Assembly (NCBI RefSeq): GCF_036884655.1
Contig: NC_088347.1
Coordinates: 18,082,501-18,146,500 of the forward strand
Source: Musa acuminata AAA Group
Taxonomy: Eukaryota; Streptophyta; Magnoliopsida; Zingiberales; Musaceae
Direction: 5' to 3'
Length of the DNA stretch: 64,000 nt
In this document: positions 1-12,423 of the stretch, piece after piece
Layout: every line of letters begins with the position of its first letter
Numbering within the stretch: position 1 is the stretch's first letter
Position numbers and translations under genes: made by a program
The notes under the pieces: model-generated
The model's database searches: none
What the model saw: the letters and a program-made list of their open reading frames with translations, nothing else
Told to the model about the DNA's origin: nothing

Positions 1-3000
1 TCGATCACCTCGCCCCTCCCAGCGAGCGGTGCCCTCCCCTCTCCGTCCTCCAAACCATCTCCCCTTTCGCCGTCCGCTGCAAAGTCCAAGCCAAGTCCCT
101 CTCCGAACTTTCCCTTCTCCACCGCCTCTACCTATCCTGCTTCCAAGAACGCAAGGTTCCTTCTTCTACCCTTTCCTTTTACCTTTTTCGACCATACTTT
201 TGATTTTGCCCGCAAGAATCCCACTGTGCCCCTTTGGTTTTCTTTTGCAGAGTGCGGTGGTGGTCATCGGGAACGAAGAGCTGCATCTGGTGGCAATGCC
301 GAGCAAGGTGGAGAAGGTCTCGTGCTTCTGGTGCTGTTCGGTTCAGACTGGGCGCTATACTTCTTGTTTGGGCATGCTCAACCTCCGGTGCCTTGCAATT
401 GTATTTGATCTTGATGAGACGCTCATCGTTGCCAACACCATGAAGTCATTTGAAGACCGAATCGAGGTCCTTTCACGAAGGATTGATGGGGAGAATGATC
501 CGATTAGGGTTTCTGGAATGTCTGCTGAATTGAAGCGCTATATCGAGGATAAAGATCTCTTGAAGCAGTACATAGAGATGGATACTGTTTCTGAAGGTGG
601 TAGGTCGATTAGTGCTCAGAACGAGGAAGTTCCGCCTGTACCTGGTATTCAGGAGAAAATCGTTCGGCCTATCATACGGTTGCTAGAAAGGAACATCGTC
701 TTGACTCGCATTAATCCCGAGGTTTACTTACTGAATCTCTCATATGGGTTAATGCTGTTAGAACATGAATCTGTAATTTTACTATTTAGTTAAAGAATCT
801 TGATTTTCCCACTAGCTTGGCCAGATGAAATATTCGGCAGTGATATTTGTGCTTCCTCCTCCTCTATGTTTCTTAAATTCTGGAAAAGCAAATATTATTT
901 TGTGTTGTATCCTGAAATTTCCCTGGTTCTGATCTGCGTTACTTTGAATCATAGAATTAAATCATCAATGGTCTCACAGGCATGCTTTGATCATTGTGCT
1001 GATGCAATATTGCTATAGGTTCTTCATGAATAGGGTCCATTGAAGAAATTTTGCATTTTTGTGCCATAAAAAATACCTACCTCGTTAAGACTGTATACTT
1101 GACATTCTTGCTTAATTAGAGAGGTACAATGTTTTAAATACTGCCAGTACATTGGTACACAGTCCATTAGATTTTTTTAAGTGGTACTGGACTCATATTT
1201 AAAACCTTGGTGAAGTATGAATCTCGAGTCACAATAAGTTCAAAGCCTTTGATGATGGCTGGACATAGGATGTAATTCTTCTTGTCCCTGATTCTATTTG
1301 TTTCACCTTACTGGAGGAAGTTGTTAATACTTCTGAATGTTACCCTGATCTCTTTATGCTTTTGTAGGAAATTATATATTCATTTCACTATTAAGAACTG
1401 GTTAAATGCTTTCTTCTACAGAACCGTGATACTAGTGTTATTGTAAGGCTAAGGCCTGCATGGGAGGACCTAAGGAGCTACTTAACTGCCAAAGGACGCA
1501 GAAGGTTTGAAGTTTATGTTTGTACAATGGCTGAAAGAGATTATGCTTTGGAAATGTGGAGGCTTCTTGACCCGGATGCCCATTTGATCAGCTCAAAGCA
1601 ACTTGTGGATCGTGTAGTATGCGTAAAATCAGGCAAGAATTTCCATGTGGATTAAATTCTGTTTGGTATTTAGTTCTTATGTTAAAAGATAATATACTGA
1701 GTCATATTCGTAATTCTTGGATGCCTCTATTATATTTGTTCGATCTTGTACTTAACAGCTTGCTGTGTGTGCTTTTTCTAATGGATGTTTGCAGTGTTTT
1801 CATCCGTGTTGGAGATTCTTTGACAAGTACTCATCATGCATGTTCTAAATTTCATGGTGTAGTTTTGCTTGTGTTAAGAATTGGGCATCTGATTTTTTAA
1901 ATATGGATGTTGTATCGTAGATCCTAAATTTATAATCAAATAATGTACTAATATCAACTGTAATTATTGTGTCTCGGGCTTGTGATTCTTCACTTGGACA
2001 GTATTGTCCTTATGATAGATTGAATTTGTCATGTAGTTGATCAACTTCATCTCTTAGACATGCTTTTGTACAGTTTGACAGTCATTTTTATTTGGTCATA
2101 ATAAAGAATGTGTTTTGTTACTATTAGTGATTTAAATAGGTGCTCGCCTAGGTGCTCAGGCGAGGCGAGGCCCGAGCGCCTCGTGGGTGGACCATGCAGC
2201 GTGCTTCAACGAGGCGTCGTTTGGGCGCTCACCCGAACCTAGGCGTTGGGTGCCTCGGGCGAGCGCTCGATTCAAATAAGGGAACCGAACCAGACTTTTT
2301 AAGTCTAGTTCAGTTCAACAGTGGTTAGTTGGTTCGATTGAACCAACTAACCAGTTTCTTACCCTCAAAAGCCACCCTTCATGCCCGCACGACCTTGAGC
2401 CAACCCTAGTGTTGCTTCTACCTCCACAGCCAACGGTTTTTGCTGCTGCCTCCACCGTAGACGCAGCGGACCGAGCCTTCCTCTAGCACCGATGGATGGG
2501 TCCAACGGTCTAGCAAGAGCCCGTAGCTTCCTTCTGTCATCACTTTGTGTGCAGTTCCTTCCATTGTCGAGGGAGAAGACCACAGGTTCCTCCGCCACCA
2601 ACGGACACCCTTTGGAGCTTCCACCATTGTTGTTGTTCGCAGCGCTGTCACGGCTATCTTAAACTAATCTTCCACCGCTGTTGCTACCAGCTTCTCTCTA
2701 CTGCCTTTTCACTGCTGCTGCTGTTACTTTTCACTGTTGGCGACCCTTTTATCCCCATCTGTTATTGTTAATAGTTCTTTTCTCCCCCTTTATATACTGT
2801 TAACAGTGAGTAATATATTGTTAACAATTGATTTTTAATTTAATATCATATTTTTATTTAAATAATCATATTTATTAATTATATTATATTTTTTTATATT
2901 TTAATATTTCAGAGTGCTTCGCTTCGCTTGGGCGAGCACCTAACGTCTCGGGCATTTTGAGATCTTGGCGCCTAGTGCTTTTTAAATCACTGGTTACTAT

Positions 3001-6000
3001 TTTGTATTATATTTTGTAAATTACGCCAATTATTGAACTTTGGAGCAAATTTAATTGGATCCCCAAACTTATATCTTCAATTGATTCCATGAACTTTAAT
3101 GAATGTTTCAATCAAGTCCTACCTTGATGGAAAGTTGACTTGATTGCACAATACAACTTGAATTATCTATTTGACATAAATGTTAGTGAAAACTGTTGTC
3201 TGGTTCCCAATATGATTAGAAAAATTAAATTTAGAGCAAATCAATTTGACTTGACATGCCAACTGATATGGGTGATTGGAAAGCTTTTTACGGTGACAAG
3301 CCAAGTCCTGTTTTGCAACCTTGTCAGCTATTCCGTCAAAGCTTATGTATTGAAGCTAATAGTAAGACTTGATTGAAGCATTAACGAAAACTTAGGGAGC
3401 CAATTGGGAAATTTTAAAGTTTAGGGATCTAATTAAATTTTTTTTTACAAAGTTCATGAAACGACAGCATGTGATTTACCCTTGAGTATGAAATTTGGCA
3501 CCCACCGGCCACCACAAACATTTAACACTTGTAGCAATTAGCAGTTTACATGCAATATGAATTTCTTATTCTTAATATTGTTGTTTCATATCCTTCATTG
3601 TCTTTGTACTTGCTAGGCTTGAAGAAATCGTTGCAGCATGTTTTCCAGGATAGTGTTTGCCATCCAAGAATGGCTATGGTAATTGATGACAGGTTGCAGG
3701 TTTGGGATGACAAGGATCAGCCTCGAGTTCATGTTGTCCCTCCATTTACTCCATATTATGCTCCTCAAGCAGAGGTTCTTGCTTATATCTAGGTCATTTG
3801 TTAAACACAATCCTACTTGCAGTGAAGGTCCATATTAACCTTAAAATACTCTCTGTAGATGGCCAACGCTGTTCCTGTACTATGTGTCGCAAGAAATGTT
3901 GCGTGCAATGTCCGTGGTGGTTTTTTCAAGTAATTAAAGATGATCAATTTTCTGTTGTTCTTCCATGTATTTAGCATGAGATGTTGGACATATAATTTAC
4001 TTGATATTATTAATATTAAGTTTCTGCCATCAATTTTCCTGTTTTTGACAGAGAATTCGATGAGAATCTACTGCAGAAAATATATGAAGTGAATTATGAA
4101 AATGAAATAGTTGATTTACCTAGTGCTCCTGATGTTAGCAACTATTTAATCTCGGAGGTATATTCTTTCTATATATCTTGTAAGCTTTAGTTTGTATTTC
4201 CAATACTCAGAAAGTGTCTTTTTTCAGGATGTTAACAGTGCACAAAACAACAATAGAGAAGGTCCTGTAGTAGAGGGAATGACTGGTTCTGAAGCAGAAC
4301 ATCGAATGAATCGACCGGTATCTTTCTTTGTCTTTGAAGTTCTTTGCTCCAATTGTACGTTACTAAATCTAAAGTTGAAAAGTAGTTGACACATTTGGTG
4401 TTTGAGTGATTAAGACCAAATCATGCTTTTCAGTTATTATTTTGCCACTTCTGCGATATGCAATTTCATAATGCTCAAGCTTCACTTTTGTGCATATAAG
4501 TGCAATCTTGGTCAAACAATATAAGTGCAATACGTTCTTAGTTATTCATGCAGTCCTGGGCTTCAATGTGATTTTAGCTTAGAATTTGTTTCTACATGCA
4601 TAGTTGAGCCTGATTCGTGTATTTACATGTGTTTGCCTTTTCATTCACTCATACGCTTACATGTCTCTTTGCATGCAAGTAGATTTGCATGCTACAGTAT
4701 GTATATGATGTGGTAACCTTCTTGATAAAGTTTTCTAATCTAATGCTCCTTTTTGTTCCTTGATGATATATATTGCATGAGATCTCCTTTTTTCTTGCTT
4801 TTTAAAAAAATTATTCAGTTACGTGTTCTATAAAATGCATGGCTATAATTGATTTGCAAGCCATGCATGCCACAGTAGTTTTCTTCTTTCATGTAGCTAT
4901 TGTAAATCAAAAATGACCTTTTATGACAATAAGTTGTGGTCCTTTCTATATGATTGTAGTTGCTCCTAAATTATCTATATTTTTAGCATTTTGGTTGACA
5001 AAGAACATCCTGTTTCTGATGGTTCAGGCCTTACAACAAATAATAGACTAGGTCTGCAACCCATGACAGACTTTTAAAAGTTAGTTTGATCTAAAGGGCA
5101 TATAACATGTTTTAAGTTGGAAGATAGAAGTTCCAATCTGTAGTAGGTGCTCGTGGGTATGATGTGTTTGCTTGTTATTTCATTGCTATTATGCAGAAAA
5201 TTCAAGGTCAAAATTTTCTTATCTCTAGGTAAATATCAGCGATGAACGACAAACAAAACCTCAAACACTGTCAAACCGTTCCTCCCCAGGTAATTTCTCT
5301 AAAATGTAGATGTAGATTTCATTTGTTGGTTTGTCTTGTAATTATTTCCTATCAAAATTTCACCGTATCTTCTGTTAACCTCTCATGAAAAGAAGAACAA
5401 GGTCATCATTTCCAAAAAAATTCTTTGATTGGGACAACCTCTATGATATTTTTGTTGTTCTCATATAATGTTGTCTATCCTTATACGAAATATTCCTTGA
5501 CATAACCGATTCTAGTCTCTCTCCTATCTTCAACTCAATATTTAAAGTTGCCTGAGAACTATAACCTATCCTTTCTGTTCATTTGGATGTTACTCATTTG
5601 TGCATTACCTTTTTGAAGCAAAACTTGTTCCTGCAATATATATCACAAGTTTGGTTTCATTATATATTAGATCATTGGGAATGCCTATGTGATCTAGGTA
5701 GTTGCAACTTGGTGAGTTAAACTGGGTTCTTCATTAACAGAACTGAGGTTTGTCAAAGGCAGGCAACTTTTAAGATGCAAGTGAATTCTTTTTGTTTGCT
5801 TTGAGAGTTTTTCATTTATCTGATTTTTCTTTTGTTTCCTGATTGAGTTGGCTGGCTTAAGGCATGTGGTAGAAATTATGACCCAATTCTAACCTTCTTC
5901 ATGCTTTGACCGCCATGATAGTGATATGTTCTGTTCCTTTTTACTCGCTTTTGTTGATCCTTATCTCATGTGCCACTAAAAAGCTTCTCATCAATTAAGG

Positions 6001-7945
6001 AATACAGTAGGAATTCATTGGTATAAGTAATTTTACATAAGCTTTGGCATGCTTAAAGATGGCTCCCAATAGAATATAATTACCATCAAAACTATAAAAC
6101 TATCTTAATTATTGCTCAATTTAATTTATAGTGCCTTCTGAAATGTGGTGCATTCTTATGTTTTCCCTCACCTGATTTGCTTCTGACGAAGATGATGAGA
6201 TGCTGGTAGATCAACCATTTGCAAGCAACAGAAATCTGTGTAATGAATCAGGACAATCAAATTTACTTGCCCCATCCATGTTCATTTCTGTCTTACAAGA
6301 AATAGGCAGGAGATGTGACTCTAAGGTACCTATTTGTGCTTTCTGAGCTTCAGAAAATTTTGGTATATTTTCCAATTTTTTTTCTTTTTTGTGCACTGGA
6401 CAGGTGGACTTCAGGTTTATTAATGGAAGCAGTAAGGACTTGCAGTATTCTGTTGAAGTGAGTTTAATATTTATCCAATTTGGAAGCTGGTTGACCTGGA
6501 TTATTTGACTTTGCCATTTCTGTTCAAATCGTGTTTGCTAAATATCAAACTTCTCTACTTCTATTTGTCCTCTCACTTTCCCAAGGATAGTGAGATACTA
6601 ATACCATTATTTTTTCCTTTAAAAGTCTGCTTCTTTCTCTTTAGCTTCTGTTAAGTAGACTAATTAGAGCATTATAAATGTTTTATTTTAAGTATTCACC
6701 TGGCTTTTAGTTGGCTGTAATTTTGTGTAGCTTGAAGCCATACGAGAATGCCCTTCTGCTTCTTTTGGTCTTAAAGCTGATAATGAATGCCTTTTTTCTT
6801 ATTTTAAGTATTCTATGTTCATCAAGCACAGACACCATACTTTATGTTTATAGAAATCTAACATTTACCATGCAGGTTTTATTTAGTAGTGAGAAGATTG
6901 GTATTGGTATGGGAAGGACAATGAAAGAGGCTCAGTCACAAGCTGCTGAGAATGCTCTACGTAATCTGGCAAGTAAGAGCCACTTCTAATGTATATGAAA
7001 CTATGCATATTTAAAAAATTCAGTCTATTGCAATTATCAATGTTCGCATAATTTATTTGTGCTGATTTTCTCTACTCCTTGGAAGAGAATAAGAGAAGAT
7101 ACTAATTATAACCTGTTTTCTACTCTCAAAAATGACAATAATAGTTTTCCCTATCTATATCTTCATGCTGCTTCATCCTCAGTTTTCTTCTTCACCTTTT
7201 CCAATTTAATATCCCTCTACTTGAATTGGTCCACCAAATAAGTATGGTTTCGTATAATTTAATATTTCATTGGTCAGTTTCCTGTATTTTTCTGAACTTC
7301 ATCTATTTTCTTTGTCATTTTGGTTGTTCAGAGATGAGGTTGAAAAGCCTTGCATATCTTCATTTTGTGTGAATAATAAATTTACACTTGATTGAAGCCT
7401 GGCATGCCTTATCCCTCAAGTCAAACCATTTTGATGAGATTATATTTTGTTATTTGGAAATTACTGTATCAGCTGAGGCTTTCACCTCAACTTGCAACTG
7501 AATATCTATCCCCACTATATTGTGTTTGCCGAATCAGCTGACGGAAATCAGTATATCTGTTGACAACATTCGTTTACTACTATTTTTTACTGTATCCTTT
7601 TGAAAAAGCATGCAGCAAGTTGTGAGTTGACAAAAATTTTGAAGGTTGTCCCATCACAGATTACCTGTGCTTCATCATTTTTTTATTTGTGTAAACGTAG
7701 GAGATTATTTTGAAAGATGCCTCCATAACGTATTACCTGTGCTTCATCATTTTTTGTTTACTTGTGTAAATGTAGGAGATTATGTATCATTTATTGCACC
7801 TGTCGCCAGTGGTGTGGATACAGAAATCACTAAGCATCCCTGTGGGAATGAGAATGGATTCTTAAAGGAGAATTACAGCTCTCAGGATGAGTCAGCTAAA
7901 AAAGAAGACTTACCTGTTGCCAGTACATCAGAAAATTCAAAATGA
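1..7945 (+). CDS. RNA polymerase II CTD phosphatase-like protein, CPL1/CPL2 type (5' partial)
   Basis: Family role: nuclear Ser-phosphatase acting on the RNA polymerase II C-terminal domain, tuning stress-responsive transcription and RNA processing. Exons I resolve: <1-155, 251-721, 1422-1632, 3617-3774, 3859-3929, 4052-4157, 4228-4317, 5229-5289, 6192-6325, 6404-6457, 6876-6972, 7776-7945. All phases join, giving 591 visible residues plus a TGA stop. Exon 2 has the FCP1-type catalytic motif FDLDET (DxDxT). Exons 3-4 carry the conserved [17 protein letters not shown] and [10 protein letters not shown] blocks. Exons 9-11 form one double-stranded-RNA-binding domain ending AENALRNLA. Only one such domain is seen, which fits CPL2 better than CPL1. 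The CDS starts outside the window, so the ATG at 29 is not the start. Intron 3 uses GC-AG. Exons 8 and 9 are the least certain, and a linker exon between them may be missed. Confidence 0.93.
1131..1205. mobile_element. 75-bp MITE-like inverted repeat in CPL intron 2
   Basis: The segment begins GTTTTAAATA and ends TATTTAAAAC, an exact 10-bp inverted repeat. A second, imperfect match lies inside it (CCAGTAC against GTACTGG). No convincing target duplication is seen. It could be a fragment of a larger family or chance pairing in AT-rich DNA. Confidence 0.35.
2117..2124. repeat. Left target-site duplication of the hAT-like element
   Basis: GTTACTAT, identical to 2993-3000 and directly abutting the left terminal repeat. 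Confidence 0.85.
2125..2992. mobile_element. Non-autonomous hAT-like DNA transposon in CPL intron 3
   Basis: 868 bp bounded by inverted ends TAGTGATTTAAA and TTTAAATCACTG, flanked by a perfect 8-bp duplication GTTACTAT. Eight-bp duplications and C/TAGTG termini are hallmarks of the hAT superfamily. The ends are followed by GC-rich subterminal motifs of the GGTGCTCGCC / GGCGAGCACC kind in opposite orientation. No transposase reading frame is present, so it would need an enzyme from elsewhere. The middle (about 2360-2770) is unusually GC-rich and may be captured DNA. It lies wholly within the intron that uses a GC donor. Confidence 0.8.
2993..3000. repeat. Right target-site duplication of the hAT-like element
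   Basis: GTTACTAT, identical to 2117-2124. Confidence 0.85.
3025..3470. mobile_element. Mutator-like MITE candidate in CPL intron 3
   Basis: The left arm (about 3034-3125) and right arm (about 3364-3456) are imperfect inverted copies of each other over roughly 85 bp. Examples are AATTGGATCCCCAAACTT paired with a diverged complement near 3410, and TTTCAATCAAGTCCTAC paired with the complement of AGTAAGACTTGATTGAAG. Flanks GTAAATTAC (3016-3024) and GTGATTTAC (3471-3479) agree at 7 of 9 positions, consistent with an old 9-bp Mutator-type duplication. No coding capacity. Confidence 0.45.
7660..7785 (+). repeat. Tandem duplication containing the last splice acceptor of the CPL gene
   Basis: Two copies of a unit of about 72 bp (7660-7731 and 7732-7785) share ATTACCTGTGCTTCATCA and the acceptor context GTAGGAGATTAT. 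The acceptors end at 7700 and 7775, exactly 75 bp (25 codons) apart. The frame from the first is open through to the second. Either could be used without shifting the reading frame. Confidence 0.85.
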
Positions 7946-8700
7946 GGCATTTCAGTCAGTTTTGCATTCAGATCCGGTAGCTTATGACTAAAATGTTCCA
8001 CTGATCGGATGATGCAACTTCAGAAATTACTCTTTGCCTTTTGTACCCGAGCGTAGAGAATCAGGCGGTCAACACGAGGTGCAAGTCCTTATAGTATGTG
8101 GTTCTTACAGTTGATCCATTGGCCAACACTTGTCTCCTGCATTATGCTTGGTGCCTTAACATCATTATAGAGCAGGAGGGAAGTCATCGTTGTCTGAACA
8201 TGCCGGGCCCAGTATCGCAGAGAGGTTATTTTTTCTTGATTAGTGAACCGGTCTACGGCTCTTTTGACTTGTGAGTATAGTCACATTTTGGTAGACCATC
8301 TGGCACAAGATATTCCTGTTAGTTCTAGCCAAACATTGATGGTTTATGTGGAGAGGCTATGCATTTCAACATGACAGGCATGCAAAAAACTCTTCAACAT
8401 CAGATGCCATTCACTCACATCTGTCTGATCAGAGTTTTCACATCTCCACTGTAATTGTAAGCTTTTACCATGCTTCATTTTGGAGTGTTAAGATTTTGTA
8501 CAAGATTTCAACATCCTGTAGACTGATGATGCTTCTCAGGTAGTAATTTAAAGGAGTTGCAAGCTTCTTCTTTGCAGATGGGCTTTGCTGAACAACATCA
8601 TTGGTTTCTTCAAATTTGTGTCAGCAAGTGCTCCACCATTATACTTTCTGTGTTGTCCATAACGAAGCGGACTCAAATAGTTGAGACTTAAAAGGTTTTA
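7946..8700 (+). other. Probable 3' UTR and downstream flank of the CPL gene
   Basis: Non-coding sequence after the TGA at 7943-7945. Composition is close to that of the gene, without the extreme AT content that begins near 8880. No clear polyadenylation site can be assigned by eye. Confidence 0.5.
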
Positions 8701-9109
8701 TTATTGTAGTATTTGATACAATCAGGTTAAGTTAGAAAAGTTACAAAAGGTTGTTGCACTGCATGGCATATCCTTATGGTATAAGAAACTCTTTTCTTCA
8801 ATTGAGGATGCTCACAAATTAGAAACCAAAAACCTGTGAAGAGGTTCTCTCAAATGTGATTGGTGGGGAACATTATCAAATTAAAAACCAAAAACCCTTT
8901 CTAACAAAACAAAAATAAGGGCCATACACACAGAAAAAAAAAAAAAAAAAAAAAAGAGTTGATTGGCATCCCCCTATTTTCAAATTACAACAAAAGAGTT
9001 TATTTTAGAATTAAAAAATTCAATGTCAAAATTTCATCCAATCAACCAAACTATCTTTAAGTGTTAAACTAAGTTAAATAAAATTATTTGTAATCCAACT
9101 TTAGTTTGT
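8701..9109. other. Non-coding AT-rich intergenic DNA
   Basis: No reading frame or transposon end is recognised. Contains a run of about 20 A near 8936-8955 and short repeats of the AAACCAAAAACC kind near 8823 and 8886. Confidence 0.6.
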
Positions 9110-10080
9110 TTGTATTCTTTACCCATTAGTTGGCAACCTTATTTATTGTACGTTCTAAAATATCACGGAATGTTTTATTTGAGAATTTTTAATTGATTTT
9201 GGATGGAAATTAAAAATGTTTTGACATATTTAAATTTAAGGATGATAAACCCTTATTTCTTTGCACTTAGCATTAAAGTAAGGTCTACGTTTGTTTTTTT
9301 TTTTTTTTTTCAAATCTTAAAATATTTGTATTTATTTATTATAAAATAAGGAAACATTACTTAATTTAAATATCATTAATTATTAAAACAAAACACTGGA
9401 TCTTCTTTCTTTTAAAATATTGTAACTGAACTCTAATTAGTTCAAGTCCTCATCAGCCTTAATTATTAAATTTATTATAAATTTTTAGATTTTGTGAAAT
9501 GATTTATTTGAGAATTTCACTTGTTTTAAATAAAAATAGAAATGTCTTATTATATCTCAAAATAAAGGATGACAAGTCATAATTTTCTTCTCGCTTAGTC
9601 CTAAATTTAGGTCTATTTATTCAAAAATCTTATAATGTATATGTTTACTTTATTATCTAAGAATGATAGTAAAAATAATATGAGACATCACTCGATTATA
9701 ATATTTTTGAATAGTTTTATGTTATTTGTTCGATGAACCAAACACTACAAATCTATTGAAGAATATTATTATAGGCAAGCCTTAATTAATTTAATTCCCT
9801 ACTAATAATAACTATCAACGTTATTATGACGAATTGGTTTTGGTTAAAAACAATGAAGGTTTTGATATATTTATTTTAAAAAAATGGTGATAAAAATTTT
9901 AATTTTTTCCTCACTTAGTTTCAAATTTAGATCTACATATTTTAAAAAAATATATAATATTTATGACCATTTTTTGTGAAATAATGACTATAAAAATAAA
10001 AATTATATAATGATGATTTTTTTTAATAAATTTACATTACATGGTTACAATGTTTTAGGTTACCAATCAAAAAAATTATA
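9110..10080. repeat. Ancient tandem repeat, three units of about 320-330 bp
   Basis: Three segments repeat in the same order and orientation. Landmarks CTTAGCATTAAAGTAAGGTC (9264), CTTAGTCCTAAATTTAGGTC (9595) and CTTAGTTTCAAATTTAGATC (9913) are spaced about 331 and 318 bp. A second landmark, a GAGAATTT / GACGAATT start followed by AAAATG or AAATGT then TATATTT / TATATCT, recurs near 9181, 9512 and 9828. The units are strongly diverged and AT-rich and carry no coding frame. Confidence 0.6.
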
Positions 10081-10500
10081 ACTGATTTGGTCCAGCATTA
10101 AACCAATTCAACTAAATATTTTGTTCAACCCGAATTGAATTGGATCGGAAATCACCTTTTTTTTTCCCGGATAATAAAGGTTTTTTACAAGGGGAAGAAC
10201 AGTCTTTGAAAAATATGAGAATAACCTATGTGGGATTCCAAACCTTTGGAATTCTAACATTCTCTCATGGTAATAATATATGACAAAAAAATTCTAATCA
10301 CATCACAACTCATATTCTCATATAAAGAATATGTATGATACATAAATCATAGCGGTTATATAATATTTTCTTTAAAAAAATGAGCACTTTATTAGTCAAT
10401 TACTTTATAAATGATTCTTAATCATTTTATTCATGATATTTTATTTATAAGAATTTAGAAATAATAATGTATTACATCAAAACTAAATGAACTAATTAAT
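10081..10500. other. Non-coding AT-rich spacer
   Basis: No gene or element end recognised. Very AT-rich between the tandem repeat and the copia remnant. Confidence 0.5.
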
Positions 10501-11760
10501 AATCCTCGTACAACAAAACTTTGCTCATTTGATCCACAATCGTCGGTTCATTGCTAACATAATGAATGATCTTAACAGAAATACTTTATATCAATATGCT
10601 TATTATGACTTTTAATCGATAACATAATGGCTGAGTGATCATAATAAATCATTATAAGTCAAGTAATTGAATCGATTGCTTTTAATCATGAGATAAAGTT
10701 GCGCAACTAACTATATTACCTATGTAGCAGCTTCATAGTAACTAAAAAATTTAGCTTCCATAGTGATGAAGCAACTATAGTTTGCTTCTTGCTTCTTCAA
10801 GACATTGCACATCCAGCTAATAAAACAATACATCCAGAGATAGATAGACTTTCTAGTATCCACACATCTACTAAAAAAATCTGAATATAAATATCCAATC
10901 ACCACTGATTAGAATGTCTATAACCTAACCTATAATCATTGGTTTCTTGCAAATACCTCATTCTTTGCATGTTAGTCATTCTTGGACTACTTTAATATAT
11001 ACTAAGCATTTTTACTGAAAATGCCATGTGTAGACATGTGCATGTATTATATGCTTCCAACAACACATATGACACATTTTTCATATGTACCTTTTCTAAA
11101 TTAATTCTAACTGAATTTATCTCCTTTTAAAATGAGCATTATCGAAGGAGAATAATCTTACATTTTAATTTTTTTCAAATTTTTTTGATAAAAATCTTTT
11201 TAGATAATCATAATAATCTTTTAGATTCATCTCTATGAATCTCAAAATCCTTCATCTCAAAATTTTGAAAAAGAAAGTGTTTTGTTTTATGGAGCACACC
11301 CAAATCATTAGTTGCAAGTAAGATGTCGGCAACATATACGATTAGAAAAATTATTTTTCTACCACTAATATTTTCATACAAATATTGATCTATAATGTTT
11401 TCAATAAAACCAAAAGAAAACAATATTATGAAATTTAGTGTTCAATTATCGAAAAAACCTATTTTAGTCTATATATTAACTTCTTTAATTTACAAACCAA
11501 AATTTTATCACAAATGCCATTAGGCTGGTTCATGAAAATTTCTTCCAAAGATCTTCATTTAATAATATTATTTCATATATATTTGATGTAACTCTGAGTC
11601 AAGATAAGTTACCAGACTCATGATTATTTTAAAAAACTCATTCTTACAAACAAGCGAGAATGTGTCATGATAATCAATAGATTCCTTTTGAGTTTGGAGT
11701 AAAATCTTTAATTTTAAATTAAGTTTTATATCTTTTAATATTACCAAAGACATCCCTTTT
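10500..11760 (-). pseudogene. Decayed Ty1/copia reverse transcriptase-RNase H
   Basis: Read on the minus strand, 11208-11423 encodes a recognisable copia RT stretch around FLIVYVADILLATNDLG (the YVDD active site degraded to YVAD), then NFEMKD. Further downstream, near 10850, a broken RNase H segment resembles the family's CVDTRKS block. Frameshifts and stops are frequent. No LTR pairs with it. The younger copia element at 11832 inserted next to it. Confidence 0.7.
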
Positions 11761-11826
11761 GATCACACAGATCAAGATTTATAATTTGGGTCTATATTAG
11801 TCTATTGATCAGGTATTAGTACGGTG

Positions 11827-11831
11827 AGGCA
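11827..11831. repeat. Left target-site duplication of copia element 1
   Basis: AGGCA, identical to 17094-17098, abutting the TG of the LTR. Confidence 0.9.
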
Positions 11832-12423
11832 TGATGGGGATATAAAGAGGAATAATCTTTGTATATGAACAAATACTAGAAGACCATAATACGCAGCGGA
11901 ATAAAATGGAAACACAATCAAACAGAACACCAAGATATACGTGGAAAACCCCTTCAATGTGAAGGGTAAAAACCACGGGATAAACTAGAGATAATCCACT
12001 ATGAGAATAATGAATATACAAATCTCAATCTCTTGCCCAAAACCCTAGCAACAACCACAAGAGAATAACTGGGATACAAGGATCACGTCACTGCCCACAA
12101 TATCTAAAACCTCTCCAAGTAATCACAGCAAGAGTCTACTGTAGATTTGATCTAACCTAAGATGAGAACACTGCTAGATGATTGAGAACAGTCTCTCTGC
12201 GTTGTCCTTGTCTTCTTCCCTTTCTTTCTCTTGTTTTTCTGCCTTGTTCTTCTCTCTTTGTTGCTACGAGGATGTCAACGTTGCTGCCTTTTTCTGCCTC
12301 TTTTCTGCTTCTAAAATGCAGCCACCACACCCTCCTAATCTTAATTAGGGTTAGGTTAAGAGGGGGTGTGGGCTGTGGGCTGCCCTAGCCCACATGGGCT
12401 GAATTTGGGCTATCAGCCCAACA
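11832..12423 (-). repeat. 3' LTR of copia element 1
   Basis: 592 bp, TGATGGGG to CCAACA on the plus strand. It aligns with 16490-17093 throughout. It lacks a 12-bp segment (GCTCACGTTGCT type, near 16943) present in the other LTR and has scattered substitutions. Confidence 0.93.

Noticed and set aside
29..793. ATG at 29 as the start of the CPL protein
   Set aside because: The conserved upstream exon is read in another frame ([16 protein letters not shown]) and splices from 155 to 251, so the frame before 251 from this ATG is intronic or shifted.
2365..2770. Short frames inside the hAT-like element
   Set aside because: Low-complexity translation, no homology; explained by local GC content.
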